From the NCBI GenBank assembly GCA_016296165.1, contig JAEDJV010000070.1, positions 1 to 12,694 on the forward strand: a stretch of 12,694 nt of DNA, in the 5' to 3' direction. This DNA comes from Oscillospiraceae bacterium (GTDB lineage: Bacteria; Bacillota; Clostridia; Oscillospirales; Ruminococcaceae). The notes under the pieces were generated by a model. It had not been told where the DNA came from and searched no databases. It saw nothing but the letters and a program-made list of their open reading frames with translations. Made by a program: the position numbers and the translations under genes. Shown here one piece after another: positions 1 to 8,304 of the stretch; position 1 is the stretch's first letter; each line of letters opens with the position of its first letter.

Positions 1-1056
1 GAGGAAACGGAAGTCGTTCTTTGTAACCATGTGACGACCATCCATACCGATACCGGCTACTTCAAGTGTTGCCCATACAGGATCTCCTGAGAAAAGGTCG
101 TTATATGAAGGAATTCTTGCGAATTTAACCATTCTGAACTTCATAACCATGTGGTCAATAAGTTCCTGTGCCTCTGATTCTGTGATTGTTCCAGCCTTAA
201 GATCTCTCTGGATGTAGATATCAAGGAATGTAGATACACGTCCTACTGACATTGCCGCACCATTCTGTGTTTTGATTGCAGCAAGATATCCGAAGTAAAG
301 CCACTGAACTGCTTCTCTTGCATTTGATGCCGGCTTTGAAATATCGTATCCGTAGATTTCAGCCATTTTCTTCATACCCTGAAGTGCTTTAATCTGATCC
401 GAAAGTTCTTCTCTCTGACGGATAATTTCATCTGTCATTGTTCCGTCACCACAGTTGAGCTTATCAGTTTCCTTTTCTTTGATAAGAAAATCTATTCCGT
501 AAAGAGCAACTCTTCTGTAGTCGCCTACGATACGTCCGCGTCCGTATGTGTCAGGAAGACCTGTTACAATGTGACTGTTTCTTGCTGCTCTGATTTCAGG
601 GGTATATGCATCAAATACACCCTGATTATGTGTCTTGTGATACTCATTAAAAATCTGATCGTATTTTGGATTTACTTTGTAGCCATAGCTTTCAGCAGCC
701 TGCTGAGCCATCTTGATACCACCGTAAGGCATGAACGCTCTCTTGAGAGGCTTGTCAGTCTGTAAGCCAACAACTTTTTCAAGATCCTTCATTGATTCAT
801 CAATATATCCAGGTCCATAAGCTGTAAGACTTGTTACCACTTCTGTTTCACATTCAAGTACGCCGCCTTTTTTTCTTGCTTCAATCTGAAGAGCCTTAAG
901 TTTTTCCCAGAGTTTATTTGTAGCTTCTGTAGGGCCTTCAAGGAAAGATTCATCACCATCATACGGTGTGTAGTTATTCTGAATAAAATCTCTTACGTTT
1001 ATTTCTTCTTTCCAAAGACGTCCTTCAAATCCATTCCACTGTTCAAAGTTTTTCAT
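1..1056 (-). CDS. pflB: Pyruvate formate-lyase (formate acetyltransferase), N-terminal part
   Basis: Glycyl-radical enzyme that converts pyruvate and CoA to acetyl-CoA and formate in anaerobic fermentation; cytoplasmic. The frame is open for 352 codons from the ATG at 1056 to the window edge, so roughly the first half of a protein usually about 750 residues long is present. Recognisable family segments are the start MKNFEQWNGFEG, the YTPYDGDESFL segment near residue 30, MPYGGIKMAE near 109 and TGLPDTYGRGR-IVGDYRR near 165-182. The paired active-site cysteines and the C-terminal glycyl-radical loop lie beyond the left edge, so intactness cannot be judged. The start is fixed by a strong AGGAGG 8-9 bases upstream (about 1064-1070). 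The gene is divergent from the Crp/Fnr regulator at 1315 and has a likely activator site at -41 (see 1168-1182). An activase gene (pflA), if linked, would lie off the left edge. Confidence 0.96.
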   Translation of the reverse strand, partial: MKNFEQWNGFEGRLWKEEINVRDFIQNNYTPYDGDESFLEGPTEATNKLWEKLKALQIEARKKGGVLECETEVVTSLTAYGPGYIDESMKDLEKVVGLQTDKPLKRAFMPYGGIKMAQQAAESYGYKVNPKYDQIFNEYHKTHNQGVFDAYTPEIRAARNSHIVTGLPDTYGRGRIVGDYRRVALYGIDFLIKEKETDKLNCGDGTMTDEIIRQREELSDQIKALQGMKKMAEIYGYDISKPASNAREAVQWLYFGYLAAIKTQNGAAMSVGRVSTFLDIYIQRDLKAGTITESEAQELIDHMVMKFRMVKFARIPSYNDLFSGDPVWATLEVAGIGMDGRHMVTKNDFRFL

Positions 1057-1133
1057 AACTGATTACCTCCTGTTAATTTATGAATTGATTTATGTTATGA
1101 GAAGAAGTGTTTTATTTTTCCCTCTCAGCTTTC

Positions 1134-1182
1134 TGTATATATAATATCATTATTTATCGCATATGTCTGTGACAAAGTCATA
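1134..1182 (-). promoter_or_regulatory. Predicted pflB promoter with Crp/Fnr-type palindrome
   Basis: On the minus strand, TATTAT (1146-1141) is a plausible -10, placing +1 near 1134 and giving a leader of about 78 nt. The matching -35 position (1169-1164) reads CAGACA, a weak match to TTGACA, as expected for an activator-dependent promoter. The palindrome TGTGACaaaGTCATA (1168-1182) is centred at 1175, i.e. about -41, which is the class II activator position known for CRP and FNR. The sequence elements are seen directly; the regulator assignment and transcription start are inferred. Confidence 0.5.
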
Positions 1183-1219
1183 TTAGAAAAAGTTTTTTCG
1201 TAAATATTAATTTGACATT

Positions 1220-1274
1220 ATCAATTGAATATAACCAATTGATTTTTTTCTAAAAAAATGATATACTTTAATAA
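1220..1274 (+). promoter_or_regulatory. Predicted promoter of the Crp/Fnr gene with overlapping inverted repeat
   Basis: TTGATT (1239-1244), a 17-base spacer and TATACT (1262-1267) form a good housekeeping promoter with +1 near 1274. A perfect inverted repeat, ATCAATTG-N8-CAATTGAT (1220-1243), is centred at 1231.5, about -42, and its right arm covers most of the -35 box. This arrangement suits control by a dimeric regulator. The repeat differs from the TGTGAC-type palindromes nearby, so the binder may be a different protein. Confidence 0.55.
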
Positions 1275-1314
1275 ATAATTCAAATCAGTATATTCTGGCA
1301 ATCGGGGTGAACAA

Positions 1315-1977
1315 ATGGAAATGAATCTTGAAAAACTGCCGTTTTGGGACAAACTTACCGGCAATGAAAAAACACTTGTAAAATCAACAGCGCAGATACG
1401 GAAATTCGCCACAGATGAATTAATCCACACATGTACAAAACAGTGCGTTGGTCTTGTATATGTGTTATCTGGAAACATGCGACTGTTTCTTCTGTCTGAA
1501 GAAGGAAAAGAGGTAACACTTCTTCATATACGAGAAAACAATTCCTGCGTGCTTGCAGCTTCGTGTGTTTTGTCACAGATAACATTTCATTCAGAACTTA
1601 TCGCAGCTGAAGAAACAGAACTTCTTATTATTCCCGCAGCAACACTTGCCCAGATAATAAGAGACAATATTTATATCCGATGCTATATGTACGAAACATC
1701 CACCAGGCTTTTCTCGGATGTGATGTGGACAATCCAGCAGATTTTGTTTTTCAGCGTTGACAAAAGACTTGCTTCTTTTTTAGTAGAAGAAGCGGAAAAA
1801 AGCAATTCTTCCGAGCTCTGCATTACGCAGGAAAATATAGCAACCGAGATCAACACAGCACGTGAAGTAGTCGCACGAATGCTTAAACGTTTTTCAAATG
1901 ACGGAATAATCAAACTTCAGAGAGGAAAGATAATAATCCTTGACAAAGAATCAATAGAAGACATTGCATTCCGATGA
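1315..1977 (+). CDS. Crp/Fnr-family transcriptional regulator
   Basis: 220-residue regulator, the normal length for the family. Residues about 10-125 form the cyclic-nucleotide-binding-like beta-barrel, about 126-150 the dimer helix, and about 168-208 the winged helix-turn-helix (ITQENIATEI then TAREVVARMLKRF). The recognition helix carries R183, E184 and R188, matching the spacing of the E. coli CRP residues that read TGTGA/TCACA, with Ala rather than the FNR serine at 187. The sensor domain has cysteines at 40, 44, 78 and 84 (HTCTKQCVG, and the pair in NNSCVLAASC), so a redox, metal or Fe-S sensing role is possible but not shown. The start at 1315 follows GGGGTG at usual spacing; a second in-frame ATG lies two codons later. 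Divergent from pflB, with a TGTGAC-N3-GTCA palindrome at the likely pflB activator position, so pflB is the obvious target. Ligand unknown. Confidence 0.93.
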   Translation: MEMNLEKLPFWDKLTGNEKTLVKSTAQIRKFATDELIHTCTKQCVGLVYVLSGNMRLFLLSEEGKEVTLLHIRENNSCVLAASCVLSQITFHSELIAAEETELLIIPAATLAQIIRDNIYIRCYMYETSTRLFSDVMWTIQQILFFSVDKRLASFLVEEAEKSNSSELCITQENIATEINTAREVVARMLKRFSNDGIIKLQRGKIIILDKESIEDIAFR

Positions 1978-2014
1978 TTATCCTAAAACGTCAAAAATAT
2001 TTCCGTTCAGCAAA

Positions 2015-2029
2015 TGTGACTTAGTCACA
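2015..2029. promoter_or_regulatory. TGTGAC-N3-GTCACA palindrome after the Crp/Fnr gene
   Basis: A perfect palindrome, TGTGACttaGTCACA, lies 38 bases after the stop of the Crp/Fnr gene in the short convergent gap. It shares the TGTGAC-N3-GTCA core with the site upstream of pflB (1168-1182). The CRP consensus spaces TGTGA and TCACA by six bases; here the spacing is five. No promoter is obvious beside it and it lacks a following T-tract, so it is not a terminator. It may be an autoregulatory, roadblock or auxiliary site. Confidence 0.45.
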
Positions 2030-2042
2030 AAACTCTGATCAT

Positions 2043-2085
2043 AAAAAAATCTTCATCTGAATCAGATCCAGATGAAGATTTTTTT
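2043..2085. terminator. Bidirectional intrinsic terminator
   Basis: A perfect 17-bp stem pairs 2043-2059 with 2069-2085 around a 9-base loop. The core is ATCTTCATCTG/CAGATGAAGAT, flanked by seven A on the left and seven T on the right, so it works on both strands. It ends the Crp/Fnr gene rightwards and the three-domain regulator leftwards; the right arm overlaps the stop codon of the latter (2084-2086). Confidence 0.9.
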
Positions 2086-4294
2086 ATATCTGAAGCTCAC
2101 GATACTGGTTAGGGGTAAATCCGGAAACAAGTTTAAACTGCTGCATAAAATATTTATCATTTTCATATCCGCATTTTTCTGCTATCGAAGCTATCGTCAT
2201 TCTGGTTGATAAAAGCAGATACTTTGCAAGCATTATTTTAAACGATATGCATTCCTGATGAAAGCTTACTCCAAAAAAAGTTCTGTACATGGCCCTGAAA
2301 TGTCCGCTGCTAAGACAGAATATTCTGCACGCCTCAGAAGCGCTTATGTCTTCTGAAGGATTATTGTATATTCTGTGTCTGAGTTTCATATATCCGGAAT
2401 AATCAGAATGCGATTTTCCTGAATTGATTTCCGCTGTTTTGGTTTTAGTTTCATTTTCCAGAGATTCCATGACATAACTGAAATCAGTTTCTGATGATAC
2501 ACCGAAATATGATGAAGAACAAATAAAATCCGGACCAAAAATACTATACTGCCTTAAGTAACCATTTACCAGGATGTTTAGCCTCTCTGCAAAAATATCG
2601 CAGCATATTTCAGAATCATAATCAACAACTGCAAAAGCAAATGTTTTTTCACCTGTTCTGCCACAGACTCTTCCCCTTCCTGCAGAAAATGTCCTGAGAA
2701 CTTCCCCTATTCCCTTTAATATTTCATTTTTTCGTTCTATCTGTTCAGTATCATTCATAAAAGTTTCAGAATAATCGTTTATCCTGATCATAATAATTAA
2801 TACTTTACATGATGAATCTGCGTTTCTTACAGCAATCTTCAGTTCATTCATAAAACCTTCCATGTTGCTAAGCCCGGTAACAGAATCATGAAAATCAGAT
2901 AAATTCTGGCACTGCATAAGATAATCGATATCATTTTTCATGCGGAGAAATTCAAGTGCATTGGATACAATCTTAATCCAGTTTTTATACGACTCTCCAA
3001 AACGTGAAATCCTGTTATATCTTACAATCATATATCCGAACTCTTCTTCCATAAAAAACACAGGACAGCAGTAATATACATCCGGATTATCAATTCTTCT
3101 GACTGATTCAGGTATGATTTCCGAACGGTTAAAATGAACCGAATCAAAACCTTCTGTGTATGCATCAGATATAGTATAGCAAATCATATCGTCAGAACCG
3201 GAATGTTTTTTCTTTCTGTCTGAAGAAATGCACCAGTCTTCATAAAGACAAAGATAGAGTCCCGACAAATCAGGAATAAAGTATGAATGTCTTTTAAGGG
3301 CCGCAATAAAATCTGAAATATTTCTGGACTCGGTAAGGAACTGCTCGAGCATACCCGTATCATTTAGCATCGAATAAAACTGCTGGTTATGAAGTTCTTC
3401 TATTTCCTCTGAATACTGTTTTATATCCGTTCTGCACGAACATGTATCTCCGAAGATTATCTCCCCGTCAAGTGAAATATCATTCCGGATATCTATACCA
3501 TTGACAATGCCATAAAGCATCATGAAAATCTTCTGTCCAAGTGCCCGACGATTTCTCCTGTATGTAGAAAGAACCGGATAATGACTGGCACGATCACCTG
3601 TGTGCTCATACCCCATAACTGTAATATCATCCGGAACACGAACTCCGTTTTTTATCAGAGCATCACACAATCCATATGCAGTATAATCGTTTGCACATAT
3701 CACCGCTTCCGGCATTCTGCGCTTTCCGGACAGATATAATTCTGCTGTATTCAGACCTGAAACTGTCCAGAAATCACCAAAGATCACATTATCATCTGAA
3801 TAACTCATGTTATGATTTAAAACCGATCTTTTATATCCGTTCACTCTGTCATATGATGCCTGTATTTTTTCCGGACCGGTTATCAGGTCAATTTCCCTGA
3901 AACCATGAACTTCAATAAGATGATCTGTTATTTTTTCCACATCATCCGCAACACAGTTATCAGCAAAAGGAGCTCCTGATTCATCGCTGCCTGCACATAC
4001 AAAAGGAATTCCGGTTTCCTTTATCATGGAAATTACCTTATGACGCAGTGAAAGATTTATAAACGCATCTTCTGTAAAAATAATACCATCAGGTTTCTTT
4101 GAACTAATAAGGTCATAGATACTGTCCTCAAGTTTTATAAAATCATTATACTCTGAAGCGTTATATATATTTGAAATAACTATTATATCAGTTGAATATT
4201 TAAAAGCCTGAGAAACAATGCCTTCAATGAGCTGACACTGTTCAGAAGCTGAGGCGCGTGCGGTAACAACTTCAAATATTTTTCTATTAATCAT
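2084..4294 (-). CDS. Three-domain regulator: LacI-type sensor, degenerate GGDEF, AraC-type HTH
   Basis: 736-residue predicted cytoplasmic regulator. Residues about 1-285 resemble the sugar-binding core of LacI/GalR repressors (for example KKPDGIIF at 66, DLITGPEKIQASYDRVNGY at 136-154, EAVICANDYTAYGL at 196-209, PDDITVMGYE at 221-230), but no LacI HTH precedes it. Residues about 290-460 are a linker or GAF-like region. Residues about 464-602 look like a GGDEF domain (DSVTGLSNMEGF at 470-481), but the signature loop is GRTGEKTF at 545-552, so cyclase activity is unlikely. Residues about 636-736 are an AraC-type double HTH (ASIAEKCGYENDKYFMQQFK near 702-721). The start has GGAGGTG at normal spacing. 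Divergent from the dockerin-bearing GH5 gene, so it probably senses a plant-polysaccharide-derived sugar and controls that gene. The ligand and the activator or repressor role are unknown. Confidence 0.9.
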   Translation of the reverse strand: MINRKIFEVVTARASASEQCQLIEGIVSQAFKYSTDIIVISNIYNASEYNDFIKLEDSIYDLISSKKPDGIIFTEDAFINLSLRHKVISMIKETGIPFVCAGSDESGAPFADNCVADDVEKITDHLIEVHGFREIDLITGPEKIQASYDRVNGYKRSVLNHNMSYSDDNVIFGDFWTVSGLNTAELYLSGKRRMPEAVICANDYTAYGLCDALIKNGVRVPDDITVMGYEHTGDRASHYPVLSTYRRNRRALGQKIFMMLYGIVNGIDIRNDISLDGEIIFGDTCSCRTDIKQYSEEIEELHNQQFYSMLNDTGMLEQFLTESRNISDFIAALKRHSYFIPDLSGLYLCLYEDWCISSDRKKKHSGSDDMICYTISDAYTEGFDSVHFNRSEIIPESVRRIDNPDVYYCCPVFFMEEEFGYMIVRYNRISRFGESYKNWIKIVSNALEFLRMKNDIDYLMQCQNLSDFHDSVTGLSNMEGFMNELKIAVRNADSSCKVLIIMIRINDYSETFMNDTEQIERKNEILKGIGEVLRTFSAGRGRVCGRTGEKTFAFAVVDYDSEICCDIFAERLNILVNGYLRQYSIFGPDFICSSSYFGVSSETDFSYVMESLENETKTKTAEINSGKSHSDYSGYMKLRHRIYNNPSEDISASEACRIFCLSSGHFRAMYRTFFGVSFHQECISFKIMLAKYLLLSTRMTIASIAEKCGYENDKYFMQQFKLVSGFTPNQYRELQI

Positions 4295-4317
4295 TTCACA
4301 CCTCCACCATGTTGATT

Positions 4318-4353
4318 AAAATTCATTATATCATTTTTCCTCCTTTTTTTCAA
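4318..4353 (-). promoter_or_regulatory. Predicted promoter of the three-domain regulator
   Basis: On the minus strand TTGAAA (4353-4348), a 17-base spacer and a perfect TATAAT (4330-4325) place +1 near 4318, about 24 nt before the start codon. The spacer contains GGAGG, which is too far from the ATG to be the ribosome binding site; the real one is GGAGGTG near 4300-4310. Confidence 0.75.
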
Positions 4354-4396
4354 CAAAATAATATTCATTTTTTATACCTAAAATACATATTTAAGG

Positions 4397-4432
4397 TTGA
4401 AATAAATATAAATCTGTTTTATACTATTAGCA
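4397..4432 (+). promoter_or_regulatory. Predicted promoter of the GH5 gene
   Basis: TTGAAA (4397-4402), a 17-base spacer and TATACT (4420-4425) form a good housekeeping promoter with +1 near 4432, giving a leader of about 82 nt. It lies back to back with the regulator promoter, with about 43 bp between the two -35 boxes, so a protein bound between them could affect both. The leader has imperfect direct repeats AGCATAAA (4429-4436) and AGTATAAA (4444-4451), which are too weak to call an operator. Confidence 0.7.
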
Positions 4433-4513
4433 TAAAGCTGGTCAGTATAAATATATTTATTTTATTTATATTTTTCTGCTTCGATTAATATTATCTTAAG
4501 GAGTGTATGCCAA

Positions 4514-6301
4514 ATGACGCGAAAAAAAATCACAGCACTGCTTACATCAATCGTGATGTTTGTGATGGTAATTATTCCATCTGCATCAGTTGCAAGTGCT
4601 TCTGAAACAATGAGAGATATCTCTACCATGGAGCTTGTACGCGATATGGGAATAGGAATCAATCTCGGAAACACGCTTGAGGCGTGCGGTGACTGGATTG
4701 ACGGAAAAGATACCTCAAGTTACGAAACAGCCTGGGGAAGCCCGATAATCACAAAAGAAATGATTCAGGGATATAAGGATGCTGGTTTCGGTGTATTGAG
4801 AATTCCTGTAGCCTGGTCAAACATGATGGCTGATGACGGAAACTACAATATCAGCAAGGATTATATGAACAGAGTTACAGAAGTCGTAAACTGGGCTCTT
4901 GACGCAAAACTTTATGTAATTATCAACATACACTGGGATAACGGATGGGTAAATAAATTCCCTGAAAACAAAACTGAATGTATGAAGCGTTTCGAAAAAA
5001 TGTGGACACAGATCAGTGAACAGTATAAAGACTACAGCGACTATCTGATGTTTGAATCCCAGAATGAAGAACTTGGATGGGAAACTCTTTGGAACAAGTG
5101 GAGTGGAACGGACAATGGAAAAGCTGAATCCTACAACCTTGTAAATGAAATCAACCAGAAGTTCGTTGATGTTGTAAGAAAATCCGGAGGAAATAACGAC
5201 AAGCGTCATCTCCTTATCTCGGGTTACAATACAGGAATTGACGTAACATGTGACCCTCTTTTCAAAATGCCTTCAGATCCAGCGGAAAGATGTGCAGTTT
5301 CAGTTCATTATTATTCGCCTTCAACTTTCGCAATTCTGGAAGAAGATGCTGACTGGGGCAAGGCACAGTCAACATGGGGAACAGAACAGGAAATCGCTGA
5401 TCTTAACAGAGAAATGGATATGATGAAATCCAGTTTTGTTGATAAAGGAATTCCTGTTATCATCGGTGAATACGGATGTCCTACAAAGAACAAGGAAGCT
5501 GAATCTGTAATGCGTTTCCTTACTTCGGTATGTGAAGCAGCTTATTCACGTCAGATGTGTCCTGTGTTATGGGATACTCCAGGCGGAAGATATGACAGAA
5601 TCGAATGTAAGATGGCTGATGCTGAGCTGAACAAAAAACTCTGTGAGATAGCAGGTTCAACAATTAAACAGCCTGGTTCAGACGGAACAACTTCAGTTAC
5701 ATACCAGATAAGTGAACTCAAAAAGAACTCTGATGGCGGATATATAGTTCCTCTTGGAAACAACGCAAAAAATCTCACAAAGGCTGTTATCTCACTGAAA
5801 GTAACTTCATCTGAAAATTCAGGATGGTTCTGCGGCGGAGGCGGTCTCACATTTGACAGTGTTAAAACAGCTGACGGGACAGCATTCTGGAGCAGCAAAG
5901 GGTTCAATTACGATGGCGGTAAAGAAAAAATCCTCATTAATTTTGACGGAAAATTCGCCGATGAAGAAGGCAATGAATTTGATGCGTCAATAAACTGCAA
6001 AGAAGCAGTTCTTGTTGACTGGTGGCATTCTTCAGAAAAATATCCTGAAGGCGGAGATGATGTCAGCTGCGAATTTACTGGCATTACATTATACTTTGCA
6101 GATGGCGGCTCGTCTGACGAAACAATTATCGGCGACGTTGACAACAACGGTTCATTAACAGCAGCTGATATTTCAAAACTCATGCAGGCATTAATCGGAA
6201 AGGTTACACTGGATGAAACAGAATTTAAAAATTCCGACATGGATTCAGACGGAAAACTCACTATTATTGATCTTATCAGATTAAAAAATTTGTTCATTTA
6301 A
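4514..6301 (+). CDS. Secreted GH5 beta-glycanase (probable endoglucanase) with extra module and dockerin
   Basis: 595-residue exported enzyme that probably cuts beta-1,4-glucan or a related plant-wall polysaccharide. Residues 1-30 are a signal peptide (basic TRKK, hydrophobic run, ASVASAS cleavage region). Residues about 35-385 are a GH5 catalytic barrel: GINLGNTLE at 48-56, R96 in LRIPV, H140 in NIHWDNGW, probable acid/base E185 in FESQNEE, H265 and Y267, probable nucleophile E319 in IIGEYG, and W353. The usual NEP motif reads NEE here. Residues about 395-530 form a separate beta-rich module, probably carbohydrate-binding, whose family I cannot assign. Residues 537-595 are a dockerin with two calcium loops (D541-D543-N545-D552 and D575-D577-D579-D586), implying attachment to a cohesin scaffold. 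The start follows AAGGAG; an overlapping ATG at 4507 is out of frame and too close to it. Divergent from its probable sugar-sensing regulator. Exact substrate is not determinable by eye. Confidence 0.93.
   Translation: MTRKKITALLTSIVMFVMVIIPSASVASASETMRDISTMELVRDMGIGINLGNTLEACGDWIDGKDTSSYETAWGSPIITKEMIQGYKDAGFGVLRIPVAWSNMMADDGNYNISKDYMNRVTEVVNWALDAKLYVIINIHWDNGWVNKFPENKTECMKRFEKMWTQISEQYKDYSDYLMFESQNEELGWETLWNKWSGTDNGKAESYNLVNEINQKFVDVVRKSGGNNDKRHLLISGYNTGIDVTCDPLFKMPSDPAERCAVSVHYYSPSTFAILEEDADWGKAQSTWGTEQEIADLNREMDMMKSSFVDKGIPVIIGEYGCPTKNKEAESVMRFLTSVCEAAYSRQMCPVLWDTPGGRYDRIECKMADAELNKKLCEIAGSTIKQPGSDGTTSVTYQISELKKNSDGGYIVPLGNNAKNLTKAVISLKVTSSENSGWFCGGGGLTFDSVKTADGTAFWSSKGFNYDGGKEKILINFDGKFADEEGNEFDASINCKEAVLVDWWHSSEKYPEGGDDVSCEFTGITLYFADGGSSDETIIGDVDNNGSLTAADISKLMQALIGKVTLDETEFKNSDMDSDGKLTIIDLIRLKNLFI
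5690..6106 (+). other. Unassigned beta-rich module of the GH5 protein (possible CBM)
   Basis: Encodes residues about 393-531, between the catalytic barrel and the dockerin. It is rich in Gly, aromatic residues and alternating hydrophobics (GWFCGGGGLTF, FWSSKGFNY, VDWWHSSEKY, CEFTGITLYF). Paired tryptophans at 503-504 and other exposed aromatics are typical of glycan-binding surfaces. Length of about 140 residues fits a carbohydrate-binding module, but the family is not recognisable by eye. Confidence 0.55.
6122..6298 (+). other. Dockerin domain of the GH5 protein
   Basis: Encodes residues 537-595, two F-hand-like calcium-binding repeats. Loop 1 is DVDNNGSLTAAD (541-552) and loop 2 is DMDSDGKLTIID (575-586). 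Positions 10-11 of each loop, which guide cohesin specificity in known dockerins, are AA in the first and II in the second, so the two faces are not equivalent. Confidence 0.9.
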
Positions 6302-6312
6302 TAATTTATCTC

Positions 6313-6348
6313 TTCAGAACCTTCGTTTATCCAGACGAAGGTTCTGAA
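6313..6348. terminator. 14-bp hairpin after the GH5 gene
   Basis: A perfect inverted repeat pairs TTCAGAACCTTCGT (6313-6326) with its complement at 6335-6348 around an 8-base loop, 12 bases after the GH5 stop. Neither side has a strong T-tract, so it may protect the 3' end of the mRNA or help the next hairpin terminate transcription. Confidence 0.55.
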
Positions 6349-6359
6349 ACTTTATACAG

Positions 6360-6404
6360 AAAAAAGCCTGTATCAAAAAATAAATGATACAGGCTGATTT
6401 TAAT
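6360..6404. terminator. Bidirectional intrinsic terminator between convergent units
   Basis: An 11-bp perfect stem pairs AGCCTGTATCA (6365-6375) with TGATACAGGCT (6385-6395). Rightwards it is followed by GATTTTAATT; leftwards by TTTTT (6364-6360). It ends the GH5 transcript on the plus strand and the helicase plus small membrane protein transcript on the minus strand. Confidence 0.75.
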
Positions 6405-6407
6405 TCA

Positions 6408-6554
6408 TTATCCAAAAATACCGGATGCCATAAAAGGAAAAATGATAGCTCCAAGAAACAAGCATAATGCTACTATCACAATTATTACTCTGATGACCAT
6501 GCTCTTTTTAGGTGGCTCACCATATGAATTTGGTTTTGAATTTTTCTTATCCAT
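6408..6554 (-). CDS. Small single-span membrane protein (48 residues)
   Basis: ATG at 6554 opens a 48-codon frame ending in TAA at 6408-6410. AAGGGG lies about 8 bases upstream. Residues 1-18 are polar and lysine- and proline-rich (MDKKNSKPNSYGEPPKKS), and residues about 19-42 are a continuous hydrophobic span (VIRVIIVIVALCLFLGAIIF), ending in a short MASGIFG tail. The charge pattern predicts N-terminus inside. It begins 21 bases after the helicase stop and before the shared terminator, so it is probably the last gene of the helicase operon. I do not recognise a family. Small membrane proteins of this kind often act as partners or regulators of larger proteins, but no function can be assigned here. 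It is likely to be missed by gene callers with a length cut-off. Confidence 0.7.
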   Translation of the reverse strand: MDKKNSKPNSYGEPPKKSMVIRVIIVIVALCLFLGAIIFPFMASGIFG

Positions 6555-6575
6555 AAAAATACCCCTTATCTGTTA

Positions 6576-8288
<1,713 letters not shown>

Positions 8289-8304
8289 ATACTTTCCTTC
8301 CTGT

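Noticed and set aside
571..765. Plus-strand frame inside pflB
   Set aside because: Antisense to clearly conserved pyruvate formate-lyase sequence; no start signals or known domain.
1220..1243. Classical FNR box (TTGAT-N4-ATCAA) upstream of the regulator
   Set aside because: The repeat has an 8-base spacer and different arms; the half-site order does not match FNR.
4429..4451. Direct repeats AGCATAAA and AGTATAAA as AraC-type half sites
   Set aside because: Imperfect, 15 bases apart and downstream of the predicted start, not the usual AraC activator layout.
4448..4459. Palindrome TAAATATATTTA in the GH5 leader
   Set aside because: A/T only in a very AT-rich stretch; expected by chance.
4817..5209. 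Long open frame antisense to the GH5 gene
   Set aside because: It lies opposite a well-supported catalytic domain, has no ribosome binding site or recognisable domain, and is explained by codon bias of the sense gene. The same applies to antisense frames over the helicase, the regulators and the protease.
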